Assembly: GCF_900142415.1 (NCBI RefSeq)
Contig: NZ_FRAU01000009.1
Location: 1-64,000 of the forward strand
DNA length: 64,000 bases
Direction of reading: 5' to 3'
Origin: Rhodothermus profundi
GTDB lineage: Bacteria; Bacteroidota; Rhodothermia; Rhodothermales; Rhodothermaceae
Below are positions 25,763 to 34,293 of the stretch, piece by piece. Within the stretch, counting starts at the first letter, position 1. Every line of letters begins with the position of its first letter. The notes beneath the pieces are model-generated. The model searched no databases. It was given only the letters and a program-made list of their open reading frames with translations, and was not told the DNA's origin. Made by a program: the position numbers and the translations under genes.

Positions 25763-26184
25763 ACGAACGCTGCGGCCGGCCATGCATCGCGTTATTTCAG
25801 GGACATTTGTAACGCACCGGTTTAAATCGGGTGGAAACGATCCGGATCAGGCAAGGGTAAGGGCAAAAGAAAAACGGCTATAGGGGATGGTCGGGCGCAA
25901 AGGGGCACAGGCAGAGAAGAAGCCGGGCTTCTGGTGGCGTACGTACCATGTATTCCAGCGTGGGGCCCAGACGTCTGCCTGGCAGGTGCGGGCGCTGCTG
26001 AGTCGGATGCGGCTGGTACCAAAAGGCAAAGGAAGTGCCCGGCGCTGGTAAAGAGATGTGTTTGACCTGTGGCAACCGAAGAGGAAGGGCTTTTGCGTTT
26101 TACAAAACAGTGTGTGCAGGATAGAACCGCTTCGCTTATCAACGCTGCCGGTCTGGTAGCTAGCCGTGGGGTGAAAGCGGGGGC
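25763..26184. other. 422-base gap after the helicase, one doubtful small ORF
   Basis: This gap contains no gene I can support firmly, no tRNA and no clear terminator. One ORF of 54 codons lies at 25887-26051 on the plus strand and is listed separately. The remainder is unremarkable apart from a short palindrome GTTTTACAAAAC near 26095-26107. It may be the right-hand scar of the inserted helicase unit. Confidence 0.5.
25887..26051 (+). CDS. Doubtful small basic tryptophan-containing ORF
   Basis: ATG to TAA encodes 54 residues, basic at both ends, with W-W-R-T-Y-H-V-F-Q-R and a possible helix A-W-Q-V-R-A-L-L-S-R-M-R-L-V. An in-frame stop lies just upstream, and a G-run directly abuts the start, too close for a good ribosome site. 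It could be a remnant of a longer gene or chance. No family is recognised. Confidence 0.2.
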   Translation: MVGRKGAQAEKKPGFWWRTYHVFQRGAQTSAWQVRALLSRMRLVPKGKGSARRW

Positions 26185-27246
26185 TTAATGGAGGGGCATG
26201 TTGCGGCGGCGCACTTCCTCAAGGACGCGACGTGCGATCGTGCGTGCCAGATCGGGTGCGTTGCCCCAGGCTCGGTTGTTGGCGATGACGTTTACGATAA
26301 CTCCTTCCATAGCAGCTCGAAAGACAAGAGCTGTCACATCCAGCACCATCTCACGTGCCTGGCGGGTCTCGGCCAGTTCAGGTACCGGGCGGTCAAAAGG
26401 ATAGGCCCGCGCGTATGCCTCGGCATAAGTCATTTCTAAAGGCGTAAGGAGGCGAACGACAGCATTGCGGTCGGCTGCGGTGAAGCGTTCGCCGCAGAGA
26501 CGCCACTGGCGACGCAGCGAGGGAAGCCAGGTCCAGTGGCTGAAGACAAACCCCAGACCGCGGCGCGCCAGCCAGTCAAAGTAAACCGGGGTGAGCAAAT
26601 GAGGTGAGCGCAACTCCAGGTGCGCCTGTACGTCGCTGTCCAGCCGGTCAAAAAAGGCGTCCAGGGCGGCAACGTTGGCTGCCGGATCCGGACTATCATC
26701 TACGCGCCGGTACTCCTGCTCAAAAATGACGCCCAAGAGACGCGCGCCCAGCACTTCGCGGGCGGGTTCCAGAAACTGTTGGCGGCAGGCCTCGGCATCC
26801 AGATAGTGCGGATTGGGCTCGTAGGTTACAGTGCCGCTGCGCGAGCGGCGCAGCGTAGCTGCAAAAAACTGCTGCGGTGCCTTCAGCAGAAATCGAGCAT
26901 CTGGGGGGGCATGGAGCGCGTATTGCTGCAAAGTAAAGAGCGAGGCCGTCGGGCGGCCGTCTGCTTCGCGTAGGGGACGATAGAAGGTAAAGTCCAGCTC
27001 CAGCACGTCGAAGTGCGCAAAGTAGTCCCGCACAGAACTTACAGGAAGCATGCGCTCCTCGAACGTGCGGCCTTCGAGGCGGCGCGGTCTGGTTTTGATA
27101 GCACGTTGGTAATGTGCTGGATAGATCTGGCCAATCCAGCCCGCGTAGCGGTCGCTTGCGGTGCCCAGACGCAGATTAGGGTGCACGTGACGCAGCTCAA
27201 AGGCGTCAATGCGGGCGCGTTGCGCTTCGAAGGCGGTGGGCGTCAT
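26185..27246 (-). CDS. DUF72 family protein
   Basis: The 353-residue protein matches the DUF72 (PF01904) TIM-barrel family. It starts with L-R-L-G-T-A-S-D-R-Y-A-G-W, the equivalent of the G-x-S-G-x-x-x-x-x-W opening. F-D-V-L-E-L-D-F-T-F-Y follows near residue 80, F-L-L-K-A-P-Q near 120 and a middle H-L-E-L-R-S segment. The C-terminus has the N-N-R-A-W-G-N-A-P motif usual in the family. The biochemical role is unknown. ATG overlaps the stop of the upstream membrane-protein gene (ATGA, 27243-27246), so they are translationally coupled. Confidence 0.85.
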   Translation of the reverse strand: MTPTAFEAQRARIDAFELRHVHPNLRLGTASDRYAGWIGQIYPAHYQRAIKTRPRRLEGRTFEERMLPVSSVRDYFAHFDVLELDFTFYRPLREADGRPTASLFTLQQYALHAPPDARFLLKAPQQFFAATLRRSRSGTVTYEPNPHYLDAEACRQQFLEPAREVLGARLLGVIFEQEYRRVDDSPDPAANVAALDAFFDRLDSDVQAHLELRSPHLLTPVYFDWLARRGLGFVFSHWTWLPSLRRQWRLCGERFTAADRNAVVRLLTPLEMTYAEAYARAYPFDRPVPELAETRQAREMVLDVTALVFRAAMEGVIVNVIANNRAWGNAPDLARTIARRVLEEVRRRNMPLH

Positions 27247-28325
27247 GATTCCTGAGCAGGTTCAGGCGTCGGGCGCAGCCGGCGGCGCCGTCGCAGGCTG
27301 CGCTGCATGTGGTGTCCGGTCAGGAACAGTCCGATGCCAATGAACACATAGTAACTGAGCAAACGCCAGAGCAACAACGTGGGCGCCACAAAATGGCGCG
27401 GCATCAGCGGCCCGATAAACAACACGTACAGCCCTTCTACGCCCCCGGATCCACCCGGCGTAGGCAGCACCACTGATCCTAACGTCATGGCCAGGGTGCG
27501 CAGGAAAACCAGGATGGCCTCGGCTTCGGGATAGACGCTCCATACCAGAAAAACAAGCAGGAGATGACGACTGATCCAGGCAGCCGCCGTAAGTAAGAAG
27601 CCCTTCAGGAAGAAACCCAGGGGTTGGGAGCGGATAAGCCGGGTGCGCGCTTGCAAACTGAGCAATTCCTGAATGACGCGCTCTCGAAACCGGCGCAGGC
27701 GTCGAAAGCGCAAAATGCGTCGGGCGAGCCGCTCCAGCAGTTCCGGGCGAAAGAAGGTTGTGTAGGCAAAAAACGCGACCCATCCCAGCGCAAGCCCCAG
27801 GTAAAGCAAAAAAGTTCCCCCGCCTACTGTACCCAGGGCAGACGGTAGAACCGGCAGGAAAGGAAGGGCTACTAAAATCAAGATGATGGTAAAGGCAAAG
27901 AAGAGCTGGTCCAGTAGAATGGCAAATAATAGGATGGCGGTGGCTTCCCCGATAGGCAGGCGCTGGTCGCGGGCAATGAACAGGGCAGCAAAAGGTCCGC
28001 CTCCGATGGCAGAAGGCGTAATGTTCGATGAAAAATCCCACACGAGCTGGCAGCGGACGCCTGCCCGGAGCGTCAGGTGGCGATGGGAGACATAGTGGAG
28101 GCGCCAGGCGCCAAAAAGCACCCGTAGGCCCAGCGTCCCAATGCCCAGCGTTAGCAACAGGGGATTGACTTCATGCAGCGCTTCAACGAAAGCGCGCCAG
28201 TCAAAGGTGAAGTAGGTGACCAGGGCAACGACTACGAGGCTTAAGGCTACCGAGCCCAGCAGGCGAGCCCGCCAGGGCGAGGGGGCCTGGCCATTCGGGG
28301 AAGGAACCTGTGGCGGGAGAGACAT
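27243..28325 (-). CDS. YbhN/UPF0104-type lysylphosphatidylglycerol synthase transmembrane-domain protein
   Basis: An integral membrane protein of about 360 residues with six to eight spans. Family features (PF03706, the flippase-like domain of MprF and AglD) include the W-R-L-H-Y-V-S-H-R segment, G-G-G-P-F-A-A-L near residue 112 and the P-T-P-G-G-S-G-G-V-E-G-L-Y motif near residue 292. The tail is strongly basic. These proteins are thought to move lipids or lipid-linked groups across membranes. ATG 28325 lies five bases after the HIT stop; a TTG at 28376 would add 17 residues. It forms a three-gene unit with the HIT gene upstream and DUF72 downstream. Confidence 0.85.
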   Translation of the reverse strand: MSLPPQVPSPNGQAPSPWRARLLGSVALSLVVVALVTYFTFDWRAFVEALHEVNPLLLTLGIGTLGLRVLFGAWRLHYVSHRHLTLRAGVRCQLVWDFSSNITPSAIGGGPFAALFIARDQRLPIGEATAILLFAILLDQLFFAFTIILILVALPFLPVLPSALGTVGGGTFLLYLGLALGWVAFFAYTTFFRPELLERLARRILRFRRLRRFRERVIQELLSLQARTRLIRSQPLGFFLKGFLLTAAAWISRHLLLVFLVWSVYPEAEAILVFLRTLAMTLGSVVLPTPGGSGGVEGLYVLFIGPLMPRHFVAPTLLLWRLLSYYVFIGIGLFLTGHHMQRSLRRRRRLRPTPEPAQES

Positions 28326-28329
28326 GCGA

Positions 28330-28866
28330 TCAGGAGATCGTGGCGGGGGATTCGTGGTCGGACTCCAGGGCTTCAATGGCGGCGCGCAGCTTGCGGTACG
28401 TATCGCGGAGCGCTTCAGGGATTACCTTTGTTTCGGCCAGCGTAGGCATGAAGTTCGTATCCCCTTCCCAGCGCGGCACCACATGGAGATGCACGTGGTC
28501 CGGGATCCCGGCACCCGCCACCTTACCGATGTTCATGCCTACATTAAATCCGTCAGGTTTCAGGGCATATTTGAGCCACCGAATGCAACGAGCAAGCGTG
28601 TGCGCCATTTCACATTGCTCTTCCGGGGTGAGCGCTTCGTAATCGGCCACCTGGCGGTAGGGGACAATCATCAGGTGTCCGTTATTGTAAGGATATAAAT
28701 TCATGATAACAAAAACATGCTGCCCGCGCCAGAGGATCAGATTCGCTTCGTCGCGATTCTCAGCGGCCAGGCGAACAAACAGCGAGGGCTCACCGGGTTG
28801 GCTGAGTGGCCGCTCGACCATGCGTTCAATGTGCTGGGAGCGCCAGGGACTCCATAATTGCTTCAT
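28330..28866 (-). CDS. HIT family hydrolase / AP4A phosphorylase-like protein
   Basis: This is a cytosolic nucleotide hydrolase or transferase of the histidine-triad superfamily. The triad H-V-H-L-H-V-V-P-R-W lies near residues 123-132. The N-terminal L-W-S-P-W-R-S-Q-H-I-E and the conserved L-Y-P-Y-N-N-G-H-L-M-I-V-P-Y-R segment near 58-72 are typical of the Ap4A-phosphorylase-like HIT subgroup. Length is 178. Substrates are probably dinucleoside polyphosphates or adenylated compounds. It is the first gene of the HIT, YbhN-like, DUF72 unit on the minus strand and divergent from the PHP gene. Confidence 0.92.
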   Translation of the reverse strand: MKQLWSPWRSQHIERMVERPLSQPGEPSLFVRLAAENRDEANLILWRGQHVFVIMNLYPYNNGHLMIVPYRQVADYEALTPEEQCEMAHTLARCIRWLKYALKPDGFNVGMNIGKVAGAGIPDHVHLHVVPRWEGDTNFMPTLAETKVIPEALRDTYRKLRAAIEALESDHESPATIS

Positions 28867-28981
28867 GGGGCCATGCCGGTTGATTGGGCTTTCTTACGTG
28901 CTGATGCCAGAAAAAACCGGTTGTGCCTAAAACTAAACGGAAAGTTGCACGTTGCAAAGGGGCACTTGATGGAAATGTGGT

Positions 28982-29869
28982 ATGTTTGACCTGCGACGCG
29001 CCGATCTGCACTTGCATACGAGCTGCTCGGACGGCCAGCTAACACCGAGCGAGCTGGTGCGACGGGCTCAGAGGGCAGGTCTCTACTGCATTGCGATTAC
29101 CGATCACGATACGATCGAGGGACTGGCCGAAGCCCAGCAGACGGCTGCGCGTTGGGGTATGCAGATTGTGCCCGGGGTAGAGCTAAGCGTACAGGTAGCG
29201 GACGAAGAGGTGCATCTGCTGGGCTATTTTTTTGATCCAGCGCATCCGGTGCTCCAGGAGGCGCTGGCTGCGTATCGACGGGCTCGGGAACAGCGTCTGG
29301 CGACCATGATCGAGCGGCTGCACCGGTCGGGCGTGCCGCTTTCTATGGAACAGGTGCAGGCGGTTGTTGGTGAGGGAGTGCCCGGGCGTCCCCATGTGGC
29401 GCGCGCGCTGGTAGCTGCTGGCTATGCGGCCAGCTATGCAGAAGCATTTCAGCGGTATCTGCTGCCGCATGGCCCTGCCTACGTGCCGAAGCCTGCCTGG
29501 ACGGCTGCCGAAGCAGTGGCGGTGTTGCACGAGGCAGGGGGCATTGCGGTGCTGGCCCATCCCGGAGAACACCTGCAGGACCGGACCTTTCGGGCGCTGC
29601 TGGCGGCCGGCCTGGATGGCATTGAGGTGGTGCATCCAGCGCATAGTTACTACCTCATGCAGCACTATCGCCAGGTGGCTCGCGATTTTGGCTTGATAGA
29701 GACAGGGGGCTCTGATTATCATGGGCATCGGGCTGAAGAGGAAGCGCTGCTTGGCGCGTACACGATTCCTTATCCACGCGTAGAACGGCTGCGTCAAATG
29801 CGAAGCGTTCGTTCGGGGTCGTCTCGAAAAAAGCTATGCCCACGTACATCGAAGGACACTACCGGGTAA
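28982..29869 (+). CDS. PHP-domain phosphoesterase (TrpH/YciV-like)
   Basis: A metal-dependent phosphatase of the PHP superfamily. The N-terminal metal ligands are in [11 protein letters not shown] (H10, H12, D17), followed by A-I-T-D-H-D-T-I near 38-45 and P-G-V-E-L-S near 64-69. Later ligands are in L-A-H-P-G and G-S-D-Y-H-G-H. E. coli TrpH/YciV members hydrolyse 3',5'-nucleoside bisphosphates and trim short RNA 5' ends. Length 295 is normal. Its 3' end overlaps ribH by 34 bases in a different frame, suggesting coupled translation. Confidence 0.9.
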   Translation: MFDLRRADLHLHTSCSDGQLTPSELVRRAQRAGLYCIAITDHDTIEGLAEAQQTAARWGMQIVPGVELSVQVADEEVHLLGYFFDPAHPVLQEALAAYRRAREQRLATMIERLHRSGVPLSMEQVQAVVGEGVPGRPHVARALVAAGYAASYAEAFQRYLLPHGPAYVPKPAWTAAEAVAVLHEAGGIAVLAHPGEHLQDRTFRALLAAGLDGIEVVHPAHSYYLMQHYRQVARDFGLIETGGSDYHGHRAEEEALLGAYTIPYPRVERLRQMRSVRSGSSRKKLCPRTSKDTTG

Positions 29870-30303
29870 CGCAGGCGCGGCTGGCTATCGTGGTCAGCCG
29901 CTTCAATCAATTTGTTACGGAACGCCTGCTCGAAGGGGCGTTGGACACGTTACGCCGACAGGATATTGATCTGGATCAGGTTACGGTAGTGCGCTGTCCC
30001 GGAGCGTTTGAAATGCCGCTGGTGGCGCGCAAACTGGCTCGCTCGGGGCGTTACGATGCCGTCATCTGTCTGGGAGCCGTGATCCGGGGGGCCACCAGTC
30101 ACTTTGAATACGTGGCTGGCGGGGTTGCTCAGGGCCTTGCCCGCACCATGCTGGATACCGAGGTGCCGGTCATTTTTGGCGTGCTGACCACCGATACCAT
30201 TGAGCAGGCCATCGAGCGCGCAGGAACCAAGGCTGGTAATAAGGGAGCAGAGGCAGCGCTGACTGCACTGGAAATGATCGATCTGATGCGCAAGCTGGAG
30301 TAG
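29836..30303 (+). CDS. ribH: 6,7-dimethyl-8-ribityllumazine synthase
   Basis: RibH condenses 5-amino-6-ribitylaminouracil with 3,4-dihydroxybutanone phosphate in riboflavin synthesis, as an icosahedral or pentameric complex. Motifs are [10 protein letters not shown] near residue 20, G-A-F-E-M-P near 55, [15 protein letters not shown] near 80 (phosphate and catalytic His) and [12 protein letters not shown]. Length 155 is standard. No other rib gene is adjacent; it lies between the PHP gene and the porZ-like gene on one strand. Confidence 0.97.
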   Translation: MPTYIEGHYRVTQARLAIVVSRFNQFVTERLLEGALDTLRRQDIDLDQVTVVRCPGAFEMPLVARKLARSGRYDAVICLGAVIRGATSHFEYVAGGVAQGLARTMLDTEVPVIFGVLTTDTIEQAIERAGTKAGNKGAEAALTALEMIDLMRKLE

Positions 30304-30306
30304 GTC

Positions 30307-32634
30307 ATGCAGGGACGATGGCTGTTGCTCTGGCTCGGGCTGGTTCATGGTGCGCTGGCACAACCGACCGGCCGGTGGCAGGCGCACACCTCTATGCGGC
30401 AGGTGACGGACCTGGCACTGGCCGCTTCGGCCATATGGGTAGCGACCGGAGGGGGCGTGTTTCGTTACCACCTGGCAGAAGGCAGCCTGCAACGCTTTAC
30501 AGCGGTCGAAGGACTGCACCAGGTCGCCGTGCAGGCGTTAGCCTGGGATGCCCGGCGGCAAGTCCTCTGGATCGGCTATAGCGATGGCGTAATCGACCGC
30601 CTCGATCCAGCTACCGGTACTGTCCGCGCCTACTTTGACATTGCACGCGCCGAACGCTTTCCGGATCGACAGATCTATCGGCTACGTATGCACGGCGACT
30701 CGTTGCTGATCGCTACCGCTTTCGGCGTGGTCGTATTTGATCCGGTAGAAGGCGTCGTGCGAGACACCTATACGCAATTTGGCGCTTTTTCTGACATCGC
30801 CGTTTACGACCTGACAGTTGGTCCCGGGCCTGACGGAAAACCGACGCTCTGGTTGGCCACAGCACAGGGGGTGGCCCATGCTCCCCGCGCGCATCCCAAC
30901 CTGAAGGATCCCGGAGCTTGGACGCTGGAACGACAGGGACTGGACGGCAAGCTGCCAGTGCGCTCAATCGCGTTGCATGGCCAGCGGCTGTACATTGGGC
31001 TTACGCAGGGACTCGCCCTGCGTAAGCAGGATGGCCGTTATGAACGCCTCTGGGAAGGCGCCGCCGTAACCGACCTGCAGCCTGTAGCCGATCTGTTGTT
31101 GGGCGCGGCCGGTCAGCAGGTGCTGCTGGTCGATGCAGCCGCGTCGGTTCGACTCCTGGGCAGCGAGGAAGTGCGTCGCCCCGTACGCCTGGCGGTTCAG
31201 GACGATGTGCTCTGGATCGGTGATGCGGAAGCCGGATTGCTTCGGAGCGCCCTGCCGGAAGCGGATGCGTCAGACCTGGAGCTTCAGGAGGTGATTCGCC
31301 CCGACGGGCCATACGTAAACGTTTTTGCCGATCTGGCCGTTGACCCTTCGGGTAATCTATGGGCGACGGATGCTGCCACAGGGGCGCAGGCCGGTTTTCA
31401 TAAAATGAACGCAGCTGGACAGTGGACGGCCTATCTGCCCGATAGACTCGGTGGTCGCAAAGCGTTTCGTCCCGTGCACGCCGACCCGGGCGGACAGGTC
31501 TGGGTAGGTTCAGACGGCAACGGACTGGTGCAGATCGCGCCAGACGGCACCTTGCAGTTTTACGATGCCACCAACTCTACGCTGGAGCCTGCGGCGGGCA
31601 CCCGCAATTTCATTATCGTACGAGGGTTGGGTTCGGATGCGGAAGGGCGGCTATGGGTCGCTAACCTGACGGCTCCTAACCCGCTGCACGTGCGCCTGCC
31701 AGACGGCACCTGGCAGCGCGCGCCCATTCCTTCCTGCATTAATTCGCTCAGCACAACTCTGGGACACCTGCTGGTAGACGACTATGGGCAGCTCTGGATT
31801 ATCGCGGTGAGTCGCGGCAACCTGCGCGTTAATACCGGCCTGATCATTTACGACCCTGGCGATGATCCCACGCGGGCCGACGATGACGCCTGTCGCTACT
31901 TGAGCGAGCGAGGAGGTGGGGGCCAGGGACTGCCAGGCGTGGCTGTGCAAGCCCTGGCCGAAGATCGAGACGGGCGCATCTGGATTGGAACTGCGGAAGG
32001 ACTGGCCTACGTACTCAATAACCCATTTGCAGCGTCCGATCCAAACACAGTGCCCGTCTGGCCACTGGCAGCCGAACGGCAACCCGGGGCAAACCCCTTC
32101 CTGCTTACCGGGCTTTCGGTGAACGATCTGGCTGTTGATCCTGCCAACCGTCTGTGGGTAGCAACCGATGATGGCGTATATGTGATCGAGCAGACAGGCG
32201 TTGACTTTCGCATTGCTGCGCATTTTAACGAGGAAAACAGTCCTCTGCTATCTGATGTAGTGCGTGCAATTGCGGTGGACGAGCGGAGCGGACGCGTCTT
32301 TCTGGCTACAGCTGCCGGACTGGTCAGTTACCAGGGCGATGCGATCAAACCGGCGGAACAGGCGCGGCCGCTATTTGTTTACCCGAACCCGGTGCGCGTT
32401 GGTGCGGAGGAGGACGCGATTGTGTTCATTGAAGGCCTGGTTGAAGCTACCGAATTGCGAATTGTGACGGTAGATGGCCGGCTGGTGACGCGTTTTCCCA
32501 CGCGGGGCGGTCGTGTGCGCTGGGACGGAAGGGACCGCTATGGACGGCCTGTCCCCTCCGGTGTCTACCTGATCATCGCAGTCGGGCAGAACGGCGAAGG
32601 CGCTGCCTATGGGAAGGTGGCGATTCTTCGATGA
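30307..32634 (+). CDS. porZ: Type IX secretion PorZ-like beta-propeller protein with C-terminal sorting domain
   Basis: The 775-residue secreted protein has a signal peptide (W-L-L-L-W-L-G-L ... A-L-A-Q). Two beta-propeller-like regions of the two-component-regulator type follow, with repeats such as I-W-V-A-T-G-G-G-V-F, L-W-I-G-Y-S-D-G-V-I, I-W-I-G-T-A-E-G-L-A and L-W-V-A-T-D-D-G-V-Y. A C-terminal FlgD-like domain starts at F-V-Y-P-N-P-V-R near residue 693 and ends G-V-Y-L-I-I. PorZ has this plan and brings anionic lipopolysaccharide to PorU. The N-terminal W-Q-A-H-T-S-M also fits PorZ. GGAGTAGG precedes the start. A generic type IX cargo with propeller repeats is the alternative. Confidence 0.75.
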   Translation: MQGRWLLLWLGLVHGALAQPTGRWQAHTSMRQVTDLALAASAIWVATGGGVFRYHLAEGSLQRFTAVEGLHQVAVQALAWDARRQVLWIGYSDGVIDRLDPATGTVRAYFDIARAERFPDRQIYRLRMHGDSLLIATAFGVVVFDPVEGVVRDTYTQFGAFSDIAVYDLTVGPGPDGKPTLWLATAQGVAHAPRAHPNLKDPGAWTLERQGLDGKLPVRSIALHGQRLYIGLTQGLALRKQDGRYERLWEGAAVTDLQPVADLLLGAAGQQVLLVDAAASVRLLGSEEVRRPVRLAVQDDVLWIGDAEAGLLRSALPEADASDLELQEVIRPDGPYVNVFADLAVDPSGNLWATDAATGAQAGFHKMNAAGQWTAYLPDRLGGRKAFRPVHADPGGQVWVGSDGNGLVQIAPDGTLQFYDATNSTLEPAAGTRNFIIVRGLGSDAEGRLWVANLTAPNPLHVRLPDGTWQRAPIPSCINSLSTTLGHLLVDDYGQLWIIAVSRGNLRVNTGLIIYDPGDDPTRADDDACRYLSERGGGGQGLPGVAVQALAEDRDGRIWIGTAEGLAYVLNNPFAASDPNTVPVWPLAAERQPGANPFLLTGLSVNDLAVDPANRLWVATDDGVYVIEQTGVDFRIAAHFNEENSPLLSDVVRAIAVDERSGRVFLATAAGLVSYQGDAIKPAEQARPLFVYPNPVRVGAEEDAIVFIEGLVEATELRIVTVDGRLVTRFPTRGGRVRWDGRDRYGRPVPSGVYLIIAVGQNGEGAAYGKVAILR

Positions 32635-32684
32635 AGACTCACCGTCTGTCCACCAAAAGTTTATGACAGAACAGGGCAGGATCC

Positions 32685-32713
32685 TTGAGAAAATAACGCC
32701 GTTCTGCTAAATT
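32685..32713 (+). promoter_or_regulatory. Promoter for the tRNA-His/tRNA-Glu unit
   Basis: TTGAGA (32685-32690) and TAAATT (32708-32713) are spaced by 17 bases, with the -10 element 21 bases before the tRNA-His 5' end. The -35 is 5/6 and the -10 is 4/6 to the sigma-70 consensus. Position and spacing are ideal for a stable-RNA promoter. Confidence 0.6.
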
Positions 32714-32734
32714 GCAGAATCTCACCACAAAGTG

Positions 32735-32808
32735 GTGACCGTAGCTCAGTTGGTTAGAGCGCCAGGTTGTGGCCCTGGAGGTCGGGGGTTCAAGTCCCCT
32801 CGGTCACC
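32735..32808 (+). tRNA. tRNA-His (anticodon GTG)
   Basis: The cloverleaf has acceptor GTGACCG/CGGTCAC, anticodon stem CCAGG/CCTGG with loop TTGTGGC (anticodon GTG), and T arm GGGGG-TTCAAGT-CCCCT. Discriminator C at 32808 and a genomic G at 32734 (G-1) match histidine identity. The leader bases 32722-32728 can pair with 32732-32738 and could compete with the acceptor stem. Confidence 0.97.
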
Positions 32809-32824
32809 CTTTTATCACTGACCT

Positions 32825-32897
32825 GCCGCGTTCGTCTAGGGGTCTAGGACGCCGGTCTTTCAAGCCGGTAACACGGGTTCAAATCCCGTACGCGGCA
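32825..32897 (+). tRNA. tRNA-Glu (anticodon TTC)
   Basis: Acceptor GCCGCGT/ACGCGGC, D arm GTCT/GGAC with AGGGGTCTA, anticodon stem CCGGT/GCCGG (one T-G pair) with loop CTTTCAA (anticodon TTC), T arm ACGGG/CCCGT with loop TTCAAAT, discriminator A. It is 16 bases after tRNA-His and very likely on the same transcript. Confidence 0.97.
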
Positions 32898-32901
32898 CAG
32901 A

Positions 32902-32931
32902 AAGCCCGCCTCTTCAGGTGGGCTTTTTTTT
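32902..32931 (+). terminator. Rho-independent terminator after tRNA-Glu
   Basis: AAGCCCGCCT (32902-32911) pairs with AGGTGGGCTT (32916-32925) with one G-U pair and a CTTC loop, followed by an unbroken T-run to 32931. Confidence 0.92.
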
Positions 32932-32964
32932 ATGGCGGCGCGTAGCGGCAAGCGACGCAGCACA

Positions 32965-34146
32965 TTACGCACCCGGACGGTAGAGGCGAGCTGCCGTGCG
33001 CACGACCAGCAACAGGGCGATGGGTTGCAGCGCAGGGTGCAACGCCTGCGGCCAGTAAAACCATCCCAGAGCCAGCAGCAACGTAAGCGAGCCGGTCCCA
33101 AGGAGGTAGAACCGCTCCCATCGGGCAGGTATTGGGTAGCGCCAGAGGCGAACTGCCACCACCAGATGAGGAGGCCAGGCCCAGAGCAGGTTCCAGTTCC
33201 AGTCCATTACCGTGTGGAGGGTAGCCACCCAGAGCAGTAGCAGTAGCAGACCGATCAGGCCAACGATGCCAAAAAGCACCGCGTCCAGGCGCGTTACCAG
33301 GCGGTGGGTGCGTTTCCAGGTAACTACGGTGACTACTGCGCCGGCAGCAAAGAGCAACCAGCCCATCAGGGTAGGCCAGGGCCAGGCAGGAGGGGGGAGC
33401 GGTCGGTGGCCAGCCGGCCAGAAAACAGTGTCAGTGCGGGCAACCAGTGGAACCCAGGCGGTGTCGTGATGCACCTGCGCCTGGTCAAAGGCGCGCTGCA
33501 GTTCCAGCGGAAGAAACATAGCCTCGCGGGCAGTGGGCTGCCGATCGATGGGCTGGCCAAGGAGTAGATAAAAGCCAAGTTGGAGCAGCGGTCGGTCTGC
33601 CACATAGGCATCAAGCAAGCGACGGAAAGTCGTGCTCGGGGCAGAGTACGTAAAGCGTAACGCAGCGCCCAGCGTGCCTTCCAGCACGTCCCGGATACGC
33701 GTTGAACAGTTGTCAAACAGAAAATGGTAGCGATAGGTGCGGTTTTCCGGACGGGCGTTCCACATCAGAAAAGCTACCAGCGTATCCCGCTGCGCAGGCG
33801 TCAGGTTCAACCACTGTTCCAGAATAGGACGGCCTTCTACGTCACGGTAAAACCGTACGGAGCGCGCATAGTCGCTTACCGACAGAAAGTAGTCAAGCTG
33901 ACCATAAATGAATTTCGGAATGAACAAAGGATCGCTGAAGTCGAAAGTGCCGTAGTTGAAGAGCCAATCAATGCCCCGGGCCGGATCAACCACGCGTAAG
34001 GCACTGTGCCCAAAGGCGGCATAGAGGGCTCGTCCGGGCAGGATGGTGACCAGGGCCACGCGGGTGCTGTCGGAAAGCGACAACGGATAGGAAACGGCTG
34101 GCCTTGCACCCAGGACCAGCAGCAGCAACAGCAACGACCGGCGCAT
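32965..34146 (-). CDS. DUF4105 / Lnb-type N-acyltransferase-like membrane protein
   Basis: The 393-residue protein has an N-terminal signal or anchor, an extracytoplasmic domain of about 230 residues, then four to five membrane spans. The domain fits DUF4105 (PF13387, Lnb N-terminal periplasmic domain): A-F-G-H-S-A-L-R-V (H47), F-N-Y-G-T-F-D-F, Y-R-Y-H-F-L-F-D-N-C-S-T-R-I-R-D (C147). H and C are the expected catalytic residues of this papain-like fold. Lnb proteins move an acyl chain to make lyso-form lipoproteins; whether this one does so is inferred. It is convergent with the tRNA pair. Confidence 0.82.
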   Translation of the reverse strand: MRRSLLLLLLVLGARPAVSYPLSLSDSTRVALVTILPGRALYAAFGHSALRVVDPARGIDWLFNYGTFDFSDPLFIPKFIYGQLDYFLSVSDYARSVRFYRDVEGRPILEQWLNLTPAQRDTLVAFLMWNARPENRTYRYHFLFDNCSTRIRDVLEGTLGAALRFTYSAPSTTFRRLLDAYVADRPLLQLGFYLLLGQPIDRQPTAREAMFLPLELQRAFDQAQVHHDTAWVPLVARTDTVFWPAGHRPLPPPAWPWPTLMGWLLFAAGAVVTVVTWKRTHRLVTRLDAVLFGIVGLIGLLLLLLWVATLHTVMDWNWNLLWAWPPHLVVAVRLWRYPIPARWERFYLLGTGSLTLLLALGWFYWPQALHPALQPIALLLVVRTAARLYRPGA

Positions 34147-34293
34147 GGGTAGCGTACGTCGGGAGTCGGGTACGGCGGCTCCAACGACTGAGCCGATCAG
34201 GGGTTCATCTGATTCGAACAGTTTTTCAAAGGATTTTGATAACCCGGTTACTATTTTCCACGCGGTTCTTTACCTGGATAAAGCGCAAAACAG

